55,598 bases of DNA from the NCBI GenBank assembly GCA_002419295.1, contig DIFW01000005.1, forward strand, positions 1 through 55,598. Reading direction: 5' to 3'. The DNA is from Patescibacteria group bacterium UBA5738 (GTDB lineage Bacteria; Patescibacteriota; Minisyncoccia; Minisyncoccales; UBA5738). Below, in pieces: positions 17,103 to 25,027 of this stretch; position 1 is the first letter of the stretch; each line of letters opens with the position of its first letter. The notes under the pieces are model-generated. The model was not told the origin of the DNA, did no database searches, and worked only from the letters and a program-made list of their open reading frames with translations. The position numbers were made by a program, and so were the translations under genes.

Positions 17103-18239
17103 ATGAAGGTGGATTTTATCAATTCAAGCTATCGGCGGTATTATCAAGAGCACAAGGCGCAGATAGTGAAGGCGCTGGACAAGTGTTTCGCGAAAGGGGA
17201 TTTTATTTTGCGCGAGGAAGTGGCGCGGTTTGAAAAAAATCTGGCGGATTTTTGCGAAGTAAAATACTCGGCGGGCGTGAATTCCGGCACGGATGCGTTA
17301 AAAATCGCCTATAAGGCGTTGGGTTGCAAGCCGGGCGACGAAGTGATCACCGTGGGGCACACTTTCATCGCTTCCATTGAGGAAATTGTTCATTTGGGTG
17401 CCAAACCGATATTGATTGATGTTGGCGAAGACGGCTTGATGAATGTTGATCAAATTGAAGCGGCAATCACCGGCAAAACCGTGGGTATTGTACCGGTGCA
17501 TCTTTCGGGCAAGGTTTGTGATATGCCGCGGATAATGGCAATCGCCAAAAAGCATCATCTTTGGGTCGTGGAAGATGCTTGCCAGGCGCTTGGCGCGCGG
17601 CTTGGCGGCAAAATGGCGGGGAGTTTTGGCGACGCGGCTTGTTTCAGTTTTATTTCGCCAAAGACTTTGGGTTGCGCCGGAGACGCCGGCGGCATCGTGA
17701 CCGACAGCAAAGCGGTCTATGAAAAAATTTTGCTCTTGCGCAATCATTACAATATCACGCAAAACGCGTTATTGGGGCATCAGCCAAAGGCTCCCAAAAT
17801 AATGGGGTGGGGTTATAATTCGCGTTTGGATAATATTCAAGCGGCATTGTTGAATATCAAAATAAAATATTACCCTAAAATGTTGAAGCGGCGGCGCGAG
17901 ATTGCCGAAAAATACAGCAAGGGCCTGGGAGATTTGCCCGTAAGCTTGCCGACTTGTCAACCGGAACAGATTTATCAGGAATACATCATCAAGCCCGGCA
18001 ACATTTGGAAATTTAAAAAACATATGCAAGACCGCGGCGTGGAGTTGTTAATTCGCGACACGATCCCCAACCACAAAATGCCCGGGCTGGGGCTGGATCA
18101 TTTCAATTTGCCAATGACCGAAAAAATCGCCAAAGAATTGGTTCGCCTTCCAATTTATCCGGAACTCACCGACGCTGAAATTGATTACACGATTAAATGC
18201 GTGCGCGAATATTTCTTACCAAAGGCAAAGAAAAAATAA
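17103..18239 (+). CDS. Second DegT/DnrJ/EryC1/StrS sugar aminotransferase
   Basis: A 378-residue PLP enzyme with NSGTDAL at residues 60-66, VEDACQALGA at 156-165 and FISPKTLG, giving Schiff-base Lys187. It differs clearly from the WbpE-type protein at 2746. It lies 4 bp before a WbpM/PglF-type 4,6-dehydratase gene, so a plausible substrate is the UDP-4-keto-6-deoxy-HexNAc from that enzyme, giving a 4-amino sugar (PglE-like role). Alternatives are other keto sugars in the locus. The leader carries stem-loop copy 1. Confidence 0.85.
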   Translation: MKVDFINSSYRRYYQEHKAQIVKALDKCFAKGDFILREEVARFEKNLADFCEVKYSAGVNSGTDALKIAYKALGCKPGDEVITVGHTFIASIEEIVHLGAKPILIDVGEDGLMNVDQIEAAITGKTVGIVPVHLSGKVCDMPRIMAIAKKHHLWVVEDACQALGARLGGKMAGSFGDAACFSFISPKTLGCAGDAGGIVTDSKAVYEKILLLRNHYNITQNALLGHQPKAPKIMGWGYNSRLDNIQAALLNIKIKYYPKMLKRRREIAEKYSKGLGDLPVSLPTCQPEQIYQEYIIKPGNIWKFKKHMQDRGVELLIRDTIPNHKMPGLGLDHFNLPMTEKIAKELVRLPIYPELTDAEIDYTIKCVREYFLPKAKKK

Positions 18240-18243
18240 TTTT

Positions 18244-20103
18244 ATGAAAATTGTTGGGTTTTTGGCAAAAAATAAAAAAGGGCTGTTTTTTGTTGCCGAT
18301 GCGATTTTGATCGCGGTTTCGGTTTGGCTGGCGTTTATGATCCGCTTTGAAGCCGCCGTTCCCGGCCGGTATTTTGAAATCATCGCGCGGTTGGTTTTGG
18401 TGGGATGGGCGTTCTATCTGCCGGCGTTTTTTTTCAACCGCTTGTATTCGTTTTCGTGGTCCTATGTGAGCGCCAATGAATTGATCGCTTTGGCGCGGGC
18501 GGTGGGGTTGGCGCTTTTGGCGCAAACCGCGGTATTTTATTTTTTGCGGGACCTTGTTTTCTTTTCGGGATTTCCGCGCTCCACGATTTTTATCGCGGCA
18601 TTTTTTGTTTTTGTTCTATGCGGCGGCATTCGTTTTGCCAAGAGGATTTATTTGTATTTTTTCAGGAAGAAAAACACCGGCGCGATTGCGCGGATTTTGA
18701 TTGTCGGCGCGGGAGATGCCGGAGAGCAGCTTTTGCGCAGTATTCTGAATTCTTCTCCGGGTCGTTATTTGCCGGTCGGTTTTGCGGATGATAATGAATC
18801 GCGGCAGGGGAGCATTATCCATGGCGTAAGCGTTTTGGGCAAGATTGCTGATATTCCCGAAATTGTTTCCCGCCATAATGTCGAGGAGCTGATTATCGCT
18901 TTGCCGCCGGGAGCGAAAGCGATCAGGGTTGCGGTGAATTTGGCGAAAAAAGCAAAGCTCAAGAAAATTAAAATCGTGCCGCCGCTGGCCGATATTATTG
19001 ACGGGAAATTTTCTTTGGCCAGCGTCCGGCGCGTGGAGGTGGAAGATTTGCTGGAGCGCGACAGAGTGTCGCTTGATATGGCCGAAATTGAAAAATTCAT
19101 TGCCGGCAAAAAAGTTTTGATTACCGGTGCGGCGGGATCAATTGGCTCGGAGTTGTGTCGTCAAGTTGCCAAGTTTAAACCCGCGCGGCTGGGGATTTTG
19201 GATCAGGATGAAACCGGAATTTTTAACATTGAAAACGAATTGAAAAAACATTTTCCCCGCATGGAGTTGAAAGACTTTATCGCCGACATTCAAAACAAAA
19301 ATCGGACGGAAGAGATATTTTTGGAATTTAATCCGCATATTATTTTTCACGCCGCGGCCTATAAGCATGTGCCGTTGATGGAAGAAAACGCCGGCGAGGC
19401 GGTGCGCAATAATATTTTTGGCACAAAAAATGTCGCCGAAGCGGCGGTTGCTTGCGCCGCCCGGAATTTCATTTTTGTTTCCACTGATAAAGCGATTAAC
19501 CCGACATCGGTGATGGGAACGACCAAGCGGATCGGGGAAATGATCTGCCAAAGTTTCAATGGCAAAAATAACGGTTTGACCAAGTTTGTTTCGGTTCGCT
19601 TTGGCAATGTTTTGGGAAGCCGAGGCAGTGTGATCCCGATTTTTCGCGAACAAATACGCCGGGGAGGGCCGGTGGAAGTGACGCATCCGGAAATGAAGCG
19701 GTATTTTATGCTCACTTCCGAGGCGTGCTTGCTGGTGATGCAGTCCGGCGCGCTGGGAAAAGGCGGCGAGGTGTTTGTTTTGGATATGGGCAAACCCGTA
19801 AGAATTATCGATCTGGCCCGCGAGATGATCCGGCTTTCGGGGTTTGAGCCCGATGTTGATATGCCGATTGTCTACACCGGCATCCGCCCCGGAGAAAAGC
19901 TTTTTGAAGAATTGCTCACCGGACAAGAAGCCGGCGCCGCCGCCAAAAGCGATCAAATTTTTGTCGCCAAATCGGCGCCGGTCGACGGCGCGTTCTTGTT
20001 AAAAAATTTGGATGAGTTGGAGGGTCTTGTTCCGCGGGCGGAGAATAAAGCCAAAATCGTTGAAATTTTCAAAAAATTAGTACCTCAATTTAATAATAAA
20101 TAA
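18244..20103 (+). CDS. Membrane-anchored nucleotide-sugar 4,6-dehydratase (WbpM/PglF/CapD type)
   Basis: A 619-residue protein. Four N-terminal hydrophobic helices span about residues 10-135, a Rossmann domain with VGAGDAGEQLL starts near 155, and the catalytic SDR domain with GAAGSIGSELC starts near 298. VSTDKAINPTSVMGTTK shows Met in place of the usual Tyr of YxxxK, as expected for the WbpM/PglF group. By family it converts UDP-GlcNAc to UDP-4-keto-6-deoxy-GlcNAc at the membrane. ATG 18244 is chosen because an upstream in-frame start lies inside the aminotransferase gene. A FucNAc/QuiNAc or bacillosamine-type residue is therefore likely in the polymer. Confidence 0.9.
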   Translation: MKIVGFLAKNKKGLFFVADAILIAVSVWLAFMIRFEAAVPGRYFEIIARLVLVGWAFYLPAFFFNRLYSFSWSYVSANELIALARAVGLALLAQTAVFYFLRDLVFFSGFPRSTIFIAAFFVFVLCGGIRFAKRIYLYFFRKKNTGAIARILIVGAGDAGEQLLRSILNSSPGRYLPVGFADDNESRQGSIIHGVSVLGKIADIPEIVSRHNVEELIIALPPGAKAIRVAVNLAKKAKLKKIKIVPPLADIIDGKFSLASVRRVEVEDLLERDRVSLDMAEIEKFIAGKKVLITGAAGSIGSELCRQVAKFKPARLGILDQDETGIFNIENELKKHFPRMELKDFIADIQNKNRTEEIFLEFNPHIIFHAAAYKHVPLMEENAGEAVRNNIFGTKNVAEAAVACAARNFIFVSTDKAINPTSVMGTTKRIGEMICQSFNGKNNGLTKFVSVRFGNVLGSRGSVIPIFREQIRRGGPVEVTHPEMKRYFMLTSEACLLVMQSGALGKGGEVFVLDMGKPVRIIDLAREMIRLSGFEPDVDMPIVYTGIRPGEKLFEELLTGQEAGAAAKSDQIFVAKSAPVDGAFLLKNLDELEGLVPRAENKAKIVEIFKKLVPQFNNK

Positions 20104-20116
20104 CGAAAATAAAACT

Positions 20117-20878
20117 ATGGAAAATCAATCAAACAGGGCCGTTTCGGATTATGAAGAGATTGACTTGAGGGATGTGTTTGACACTTTGGTCCGGAAAAAG
20201 AAAATCATTATCTTTTGCGCCGCGGCGGGATTGGCGGCGGCCCTGGTCGCGAATGCCGTTTCGCCCCGGGTTTACCGCGCACAAATGAAGATTGGAGTGG
20301 GGTCGTTTGAGGAATCCGCCGGCAAGGTGATACCATTGGCCGATATCGCGCAGTTGAAAGATAAAATTGAGCAGGGGGTTTACGGCTCAAGCGATAACTC
20401 CTCTTGCGCCTTGAAAGTTGCCGCCACTTCGGGGAGCAATATTCTTGCCGTCACCGCCGAATGCGCCGATTCTTTGGCGTCAAAAAATTTGCTTTGGCAA
20501 ACGGCGGAAAATATAATTGTCGAACACGATAAAATAATTGCCGCGCGCCGGCAAATAATTGAAGATCGAGTCAAGAATTATCAAGCTAATGCCGAAGAAA
20601 TCAAAAACAGTTTTCAATATTCCGCGGATAGAGGCTGTTCCACTGAAAAATATTTGGCGGCGAACACATTAAAAAATCAAATTATTGAGTTGGAGTTCGC
20701 ATTGTCGCGGCTTAACGGCACTGCCGTTATTCTTGCTCCCACGGTGTCCGAAACGCCGGTAAAGCCCAATTCCGGACTGAATGTTTCGCTGGGACTGATT
20801 TTGGGTCTTTTTGTTGGAATTTTCGCGGCGCTGGCCAAAGATTGGTGGTCAAAATCCGGCAGAACGCCGCACCGCTGA
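20117..20878 (+). CDS. Wzz-like chain-length determinant / polysaccharide co-polymerase
   Basis: A 253-residue protein with a short cytoplasmic N-terminus containing the EIDLRDVFDTLVRKKK entry motif, a first membrane helix at about residues 34-51, a polar alpha-helical region rich in Ala/Glu/Lys, and a second helix at about 223-243 preceded by PVKPNSG, the proline-rich motif of Wzz proteins. No tyrosine-kinase domain follows. It would set chain length with the Wzy-type polymerase. It lies 13 bp after the dehydratase gene. Confidence 0.8.
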   Translation: MENQSNRAVSDYEEIDLRDVFDTLVRKKKIIIFCAAAGLAAALVANAVSPRVYRAQMKIGVGSFEESAGKVIPLADIAQLKDKIEQGVYGSSDNSSCALKVAATSGSNILAVTAECADSLASKNLLWQTAENIIVEHDKIIAARRQIIEDRVKNYQANAEEIKNSFQYSADRGCSTEKYLAANTLKNQIIELEFALSRLNGTAVILAPTVSETPVKPNSGLNVSLGLILGLFVGIFAALAKDWWSKSGRTPHR

Positions 20879-20914
20879 CGGGCAAAAAATGTTGAAGTTT
20901 TAATACCAAAGACA

Positions 20915-22882
20915 ATGATTGAGAATAAAGGCGGAATTTGGGCGGTTTTAGCCAAGGCGGGGATATTCGCGGCATTGCTGACGCCGTTTATGGTGGATAT
21001 GGATCTTTATTTTCCGTTTGTGGCGTCCAAGGGGCTGTGGTTTATGGCGTGCGCCCAGCTGGCGTTTTTTCCGTGGCTGATTTTGGCATGGCATTGGAAA
21101 AAATATCGGCCGGATTTCAAAAACCCGGTGATCGCCGCCGCGCTCTTTTTTTTGGCGGCAATGTCTGCCAGCGCGGTTTTTGGCGCCGATTTTTTAAACA
21201 GTTTTTGGTCAACTTTTGAAAGGATGGGAGGCGTGCTGATGTTTTGCCATTTAACCGCGTTTTTGCTCGTTGCCGTTTCGGTTTTGGACGATCGGGATTG
21301 GACAAGGGTTTTTTTCGCGTCAATCGGCGCGGCGGCGATTGTGGGTTTGCGGGCGCTTTTCGATCAATCAAGCGCGGCGCGCGGCGGGGGATTTTTGGGC
21401 AATGATTCCTTTTTAGGAACCTATCTTTTGTTCAATGTTTTTATCGCGTTATATCTTTTTTGGTCGCAGAAAAATTCCGGCAAACGATTGGAAGCGAAAT
21501 TGGCCGCGATCACTTTTTGCCTGCTGGCTTTTTGCCTGCTTTTTCAGGGGACTCAATTGTGGACCGGTTTTGTTTCCGGAAGTTTCGCGCCGGCGGAAAA
21601 CATTTTAAAAGATATTTTCAATTCCGGCGCCCGCGCGGCCAAGATTTCATTTTTGGGCGGCATGGTGTTTTTGGGGATTTTGCGTTTGGCGGTTTGCAAG
21701 CGCGCGGCGGCCAGAATCGCGGGTATTGTTATTTTGTGCGCGATGATTTTTGGCGCCGCCGCGGGAATATTTTTGGCAATTATTCCCAAAACCGCGGTAT
21801 ATGAAAAAATGGTGGATAATTTCAGCCAGGGCACGATCTATGGCCGGGTTATGGTTTGGGAAACGGCATGGAAGGGATTTCTGGAAAGGCCGCTATTGGG
21901 ATGGGGGCCGGAAAATTTTTATTTGGTGTTTGCTCGTCATTACAATCCTTGCTTGGGGTCATCCGAATGCGGCGGCGCGATTTGGTATGATCGGGCGCAT
22001 AATATTGTTATGGATGTTTTGGTTGAGACCGGCTTAATCGGGATGGCGGGTTATGTTCTTATTTTCGCCGCCGCGCTGTTTGTTTTGTGGAAAGCCCATT
22101 TCGCGGCAAAATTGGAATTCGCGCCGGCGGGAATTTTTACGGCGCTTTTGGCGGCATATTTTGTCCAGAATTTAACGGTGTTTGATATGCCGGCCAGCTA
22201 TTTGATGTTGTTTTTATGTTTGGGCTTTATCGCTCATATTCATCGCTCGGAACAATCGGAAAAAAAAGTTTGGCGGTGTTCGTTTGATTTGAGGTTTGTT
22301 GCCCCTGTTTTAATCGCCGGGATAATTTGTTTTTGCGTTTTTGTTTTGGCGCCGTTGTCATCCGCCATGGGCGCGATAAAAGCGTCAAGAGAACCCTTTT
22401 TGTCGCCGCAAAAATTGGATTTATATCGTGCGTCACTGGATGCCTCGCCAATGGGAAACGACCAGTTAAGATTGTTTTTTGCGCGCCAGTGGCAAGAAGT
22501 CGCGGACGACAAAGAAAATATTTACAAATTTAATCCCGAAGAAGCGGATGAGTATTTCACTTTTTTCGCTGAAATGATGGAAAAAAGCGTTGGCGATTCT
22601 TCTTTTGATTTTCGCGCCCGTTTGGAACTGGGGCGCCTTTATTGGCAATGGGGCGCTTTTGATCGTACTAAAATCGCGGCGGCGGCGGCGATGCTTGAAC
22701 AGGCAAGAAAACTTTCGCCGCGCAACCAGCAAACCTATTGGGAACTGGCGCAAATAAAAATTTACGAAAAAGATATTGCCGCCGCCAAAGATTTGGCGCG
22801 GCGCGCGCTGGAGCTTTATCCGGCGAATGCGCAAGCGCGAGAGATAGTTAAAGAAATTGAAAAAATTGCCGCCGGAGAGTGA
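20915..22882 (+). CDS. O-antigen ligase/polymerase family (Wzy_C) protein with C-terminal TPR region
   Basis: This 655-residue protein begins with about 11-12 membrane segments. A large loop contains GRVMVWETAWKGFLERP and WYDRAHNIVMDVLVETG, the conserved Arg and His regions of the WaaL/Wzy_C family. The last ~180 residues are soluble and helical, with TPR-like repeats (ARKLSPRNQQTYWELAQI, LARRALELYPANAQ). It probably transfers or polymerises the exported glycan, perhaps onto a surface protein or lipid. No lipid A genes are visible, so the acceptor is open. It closes the locus. Confidence 0.82.
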   Translation: MIENKGGIWAVLAKAGIFAALLTPFMVDMDLYFPFVASKGLWFMACAQLAFFPWLILAWHWKKYRPDFKNPVIAAALFFLAAMSASAVFGADFLNSFWSTFERMGGVLMFCHLTAFLLVAVSVLDDRDWTRVFFASIGAAAIVGLRALFDQSSAARGGGFLGNDSFLGTYLLFNVFIALYLFWSQKNSGKRLEAKLAAITFCLLAFCLLFQGTQLWTGFVSGSFAPAENILKDIFNSGARAAKISFLGGMVFLGILRLAVCKRAAARIAGIVILCAMIFGAAAGIFLAIIPKTAVYEKMVDNFSQGTIYGRVMVWETAWKGFLERPLLGWGPENFYLVFARHYNPCLGSSECGGAIWYDRAHNIVMDVLVETGLIGMAGYVLIFAAALFVLWKAHFAAKLEFAPAGIFTALLAAYFVQNLTVFDMPASYLMLFLCLGFIAHIHRSEQSEKKVWRCSFDLRFVAPVLIAGIICFCVFVLAPLSSAMGAIKASREPFLSPQKLDLYRASLDASPMGNDQLRLFFARQWQEVADDKENIYKFNPEEADEYFTFFAEMMEKSVGDSSFDFRARLELGRLYWQWGAFDRTKIAAAAAMLEQARKLSPRNQQTYWELAQIKIYEKDIAAAKDLARRALELYPANAQAREIVKEIEKIAAGE

Positions 22883-22888
22883 CGCGTT

Positions 22889-22965
22889 TTGACAACGGAT
22901 TGGCGCTCTGATAAAATTCAATCGGGCGGCCACCTATATTATTTTCAATACGAGGGGCCGCCCCT
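22889..22965 (+). promoter_or_regulatory. murB promoter and leader hairpin
   Basis: TTGACA at 22889-22894, 17 bp, TAAAAT at 22912-22917. Immediately downstream a hairpin with arms GGGCGGCC (22924-22931) and GGCCGCCC (22956-22963) would form in the transcript leader, 23 bp before the murB ATG. It may also end transcription from the polysaccharide locus, though no clean T-tract follows. Confidence 0.6.
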
Positions 22966-22986
22966 TTCAGATTTAGAATTTGGAAT

Positions 22987-23874
22987 ATGGTTTCAGCCAA
23001 GCAAAACGAACCATTGAAAAATTATTGTACTTACGGAATCGGCGGTCCGGCGAGGGTTTTGTTGGCGGCGAAAAATACCGATGAAATTCTTGCCGGTTTG
23101 GAAATGGCGCGCAAAGACAAACTGCCGTTTTTTATTTTGGGAGGCGGCAGTAATCTTCTTTTTTCGGATGCCGGATTTGACGGTTTGGTCATAAGAATTG
23201 AAAACAATTTCATTGATATAGTCGAAAAAAAAGAAAATGGCGCGAGGATTTTGGCCGGCGCCGGAACGCCGCTGGCCGCGCTGGTGAATTTTGCCGGGGA
23301 CAATTCGCTGTCGGGAATGGAGTGGGCCGCGGGGATTCCGGGAACTTTCGGCGGCGCGATTCGCGGCAATGCCGGCGCGTTTGGCCATGATACGGGGGAA
23401 GCGGTTTTGCGCGTTGAAGCATTGGAAGTTTCTTTGGAAAAAATTATTAAAAAAACAATCAATAAAAAAGACTGCGAGTTTTCTTATCGCAACAGCGTTT
23501 TCAAGAAAAACAAAAATTTGGTTGTTGCCGCCGCCGAAATTTTTTTGCAAAAAGGGGATCGCGCCGCGATTGCCGCCGCGATGGATGAGTCTGCGGCAAA
23601 AAAAAGATCTTCCCAGCCGCTTGATTATCCTTCCGCCGGGTCCGTTTTCGCCAACCGTGAAAATTTTTTCGCCGCCAAGATTATTGAGGATTGCGGATTT
23701 AAAGGCAAAATATACGGCGGCGCTCAAATTTCCGAAAAGCACGCCAACTTCATTGTCAATCTGGGCAATGCCAAATCAAGCGATATTTTGGCATTGATCG
23801 CTCAAATAAAATCTGTGGCCAAAGAAAAATTCGGCGTTGATTTGCAAGAAGAAATTGAAATTGTGGAAGGGTAA
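22987..23874 (+). CDS. murB: UDP-N-acetylenolpyruvoylglucosamine reductase
   Basis: A 295-residue flavoenzyme. GGGSNLLFSD at residues 52-61 is the FAD-binding motif, GIPGTFGGAIRGNAGAFG at about 116-133 is characteristic, YRNSVFKK has the active-site Arg168, and PSAGSVFAN gives the catalytic Ser219; the C-terminal DLQEEIEIV holds the Glu. It reduces UDP-GlcNAc-enolpyruvate to UDP-MurNAc with NADPH. The gene has its own TTGACA/TAAAAT promoter. It indicates that this cell makes peptidoglycan. Confidence 0.93.
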   Translation: MVSAKQNEPLKNYCTYGIGGPARVLLAAKNTDEILAGLEMARKDKLPFFILGGGSNLLFSDAGFDGLVIRIENNFIDIVEKKENGARILAGAGTPLAALVNFAGDNSLSGMEWAAGIPGTFGGAIRGNAGAFGHDTGEAVLRVEALEVSLEKIIKKTINKKDCEFSYRNSVFKKNKNLVVAAAEIFLQKGDRAAIAAAMDESAAKKRSSQPLDYPSAGSVFANRENFFAAKIIEDCGFKGKIYGGAQISEKHANFIVNLGNAKSSDILALIAQIKSVAKEKFGVDLQEEIEIVEG

Positions 23875-24025
23875 TCAGTTATCCACACTTGACAAACTTT
23901 TCTGTCGTGAAAAAATGAAGGTGATGAATGCCGCGGGAATTTTTTTGACAAAAATTTCGCGGGCGAAAATTTTCAAACGGTCGAAAAAGATTCGTGAAAA
24001 AAATTTTAAATTAACAAATAAAAAA

Positions 24026-24109
24026 ATGGCAACCAAGAAAAAAGCCGCTCCGAAGAAAAAGGCGGCCCCGAAAAAAAAGGCCGGTGGCGCGAAAAAGAAG
24101 AAGAAGTAG
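24026..24109 (+). CDS. Very short lysine/alanine-rich histone-H1-like basic peptide
   Basis: A 27-residue peptide built of KKAAPKK-type repeats ending in KKKKK. The composition resembles the C-terminal tails of bacterial H1-like proteins (Hc1/Hc2) and predicts nucleic-acid binding. ATG 24026 is chosen because the repeat begins directly after it; the frame stays open upstream to 23837, so a longer form starting at 23915 cannot be excluded. A TTGACA at 23889-23894, next to a TTATCCACA box, could drive transcription. No Shine-Dalgarno site is visible. Confidence 0.5.
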   Translation: MATKKKAAPKKKAAPKKKAGGAKKKKK

Positions 24110-24155
24110 TCGCGTCCGACGGGAGGAAAATTTAAAAAGCTTTAATTAAAAATTT

Positions 24156-24248
24156 ATGCCGGTGGTTCCAAAACAGAAAAAAGCGCGGCCATCAAAAGAG
24201 AACAAGCTCAAGGCGCGCAAGAGCAAGAAAAAAGTTTGCAATCGATAA
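24156..24248 (+). CDS. 30-residue basic peptide of unknown function
   Basis: The frame encodes 30 residues beginning MPVVPKQKKARPSKE, with 13 Lys/Arg residues. The VPK start faintly recalls ribosomal protein bL32, but the zinc-binding part of bL32 is missing, so that identification is not supported. It lies 46 bp after the lysine-rich peptide and directly before a strong terminator, so both may form a short transcript. Real expression is uncertain. Confidence 0.35.
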   Translation: MPVVPKQKKARPSKENKLKARKSKKKVCNR

Positions 24249-24262
24249 TTAAAGCGTCTTTT

Positions 24263-24305
24263 ACAACAAGAGGAATATTCCAAAAATATCCCTCTGTTGT
24301 TTTCT
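24263..24305 (+). terminator. Rho-independent terminator
   Basis: Arms beginning ACAACA and ending TGTTGT pair over about 14 bp with one bulge (24263-24300); the stem is AT-rich near the loop and is followed by TTTTCT. It separates the small basic peptides from hpf. Confidence 0.7.
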
Positions 24306-24338
24306 AAAAAAAGAGTGTTGTTTTAACTTTTCAAAACA

Positions 24339-24686
24339 ATGAATATTATTATCAAAACCAAAAATTTTGAATTGACGCCGTCATTGCGCGAATTCGCCGA
24401 AGAGAAAATTGGATCGCTGAAAAGATATTTTGATTTTTTTCAAGCCGACGAAGATCCGAAATTGAAATCAAAAATAGACGCCGCGGTGGAACTGGGCAAA
24501 ACCACCGCGAACCAGCGCAAGGGCAACATTTTTCGCGCCGAGGTTTTGATAACTTTCCATCGCAACAAATTGCGCGCCGCCGAATCCGCCGATGATTTGG
24601 AGAAGGCGATCGTGGCGGCGCGCGATAATCTCCAGCGCCAAATCACGGATTTTAAAGAAAAACTTCTTGACAAAACCCGCAAATAA
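24339..24686 (+). CDS. hpf: Ribosome hibernation-promoting factor, short form (HPF/RaiA)
   Basis: A 115-residue beta-alpha-beta-beta-beta-alpha protein. IIIKTKNFELTPSLREFAEEK at the N-terminus and DDLEKAIVAARDNLQRQI near the C-terminus match the HPF/YfiA fold. It lacks the long-form C-terminal dimerisation domain. It would bind the 30S decoding centre during starvation. An acidic insertion (FFQADEDPKLK) in the first helix-strand loop is common in divergent members. It lies after a terminator and upstream of a 41-residue gene with a very strong ribosome-binding site. Confidence 0.88.
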   Translation: MNIIIKTKNFELTPSLREFAEEKIGSLKRYFDFFQADEDPKLKSKIDAAVELGKTTANQRKGNIFRAEVLITFHRNKLRAAESADDLEKAIVAARDNLQRQITDFKEKLLDKTRK

Positions 24687-24730
24687 GCTAATTGATTATT
24701 AGCGCATAAAAATGTAAGGAGGTGATTAAA

Positions 24731-24856
24731 ATGGCCGATAAGGATTGTCCGGGAGATCTCCCACCGGGCGATCGGGGAAAAAATTTCGAAAGATATGCCG
24801 CACGCGTCGATGTGCGCGACGGCGAAGAGGAAGGATGCCGCTTTGGGCCGTTTTAG
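24731..24856 (+). CDS. 41-residue peptide with a perfect Shine-Dalgarno site
   Basis: The frame encodes 41 residues (start MADKDCPGDLPPGD, end EEEGCRFGPF), acidic, with two cysteines and no membrane segment. I recognise no family. The support is translational: AAGGAGGTGAT at 24716-24726 is a full match to the anti-Shine-Dalgarno consensus, 4 nt before the ATG, while secA and most genes here have no such site. It lies 44 bp after hpf and may share its transcript. Function unknown. Confidence 0.55.
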   Translation: MADKDCPGDLPPGDRGKNFERYAARVDVRDGEEEGCRFGPF

Positions 24857-24938
24857 CCCTTTCTTTTTTTATAAATTGGTCTACAATGGAAAAGATCGAA
24901 ATATAAACTTATTCTATTTACCGGAAGCGAATTTGTGG

Positions 24939-25000
24939 AGGTTTGACCTAGGGGGCATTTTGAGGTTAAACCTCTGCGATTACGCCGAGGATTGACCTCT
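24939..25000 (+). repeat. Stem-loop repeat, copy 2 (GATTAC loop), with partial tandem copy
   Basis: The main stem-loop is 24962-24999: outer arms GAGGTTAA/TTGACCTC, an A·A mismatch, inner arms CCTCTGC/GCCGAGG with one internal mismatch, loop GATTAC. A related GGAGGTTTGACCT segment at 24938-24950 looks like a partial outer stem. It lies 28 bp upstream of the secA ATG and would be in its leader. Confidence 0.75.
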
Positions 25001-25027
25001 GCATTTACTGGCGGCGATTAAAAAATT

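Noticed and set aside
23879..23894. Replication origin at a perfect DnaA box (TTATCCACA) next to TTGACA
   Set aside because: A single box without neighbours, no dnaA or dnaN gene and no clear AT-rich unwinding element; chance occurrence is likely.
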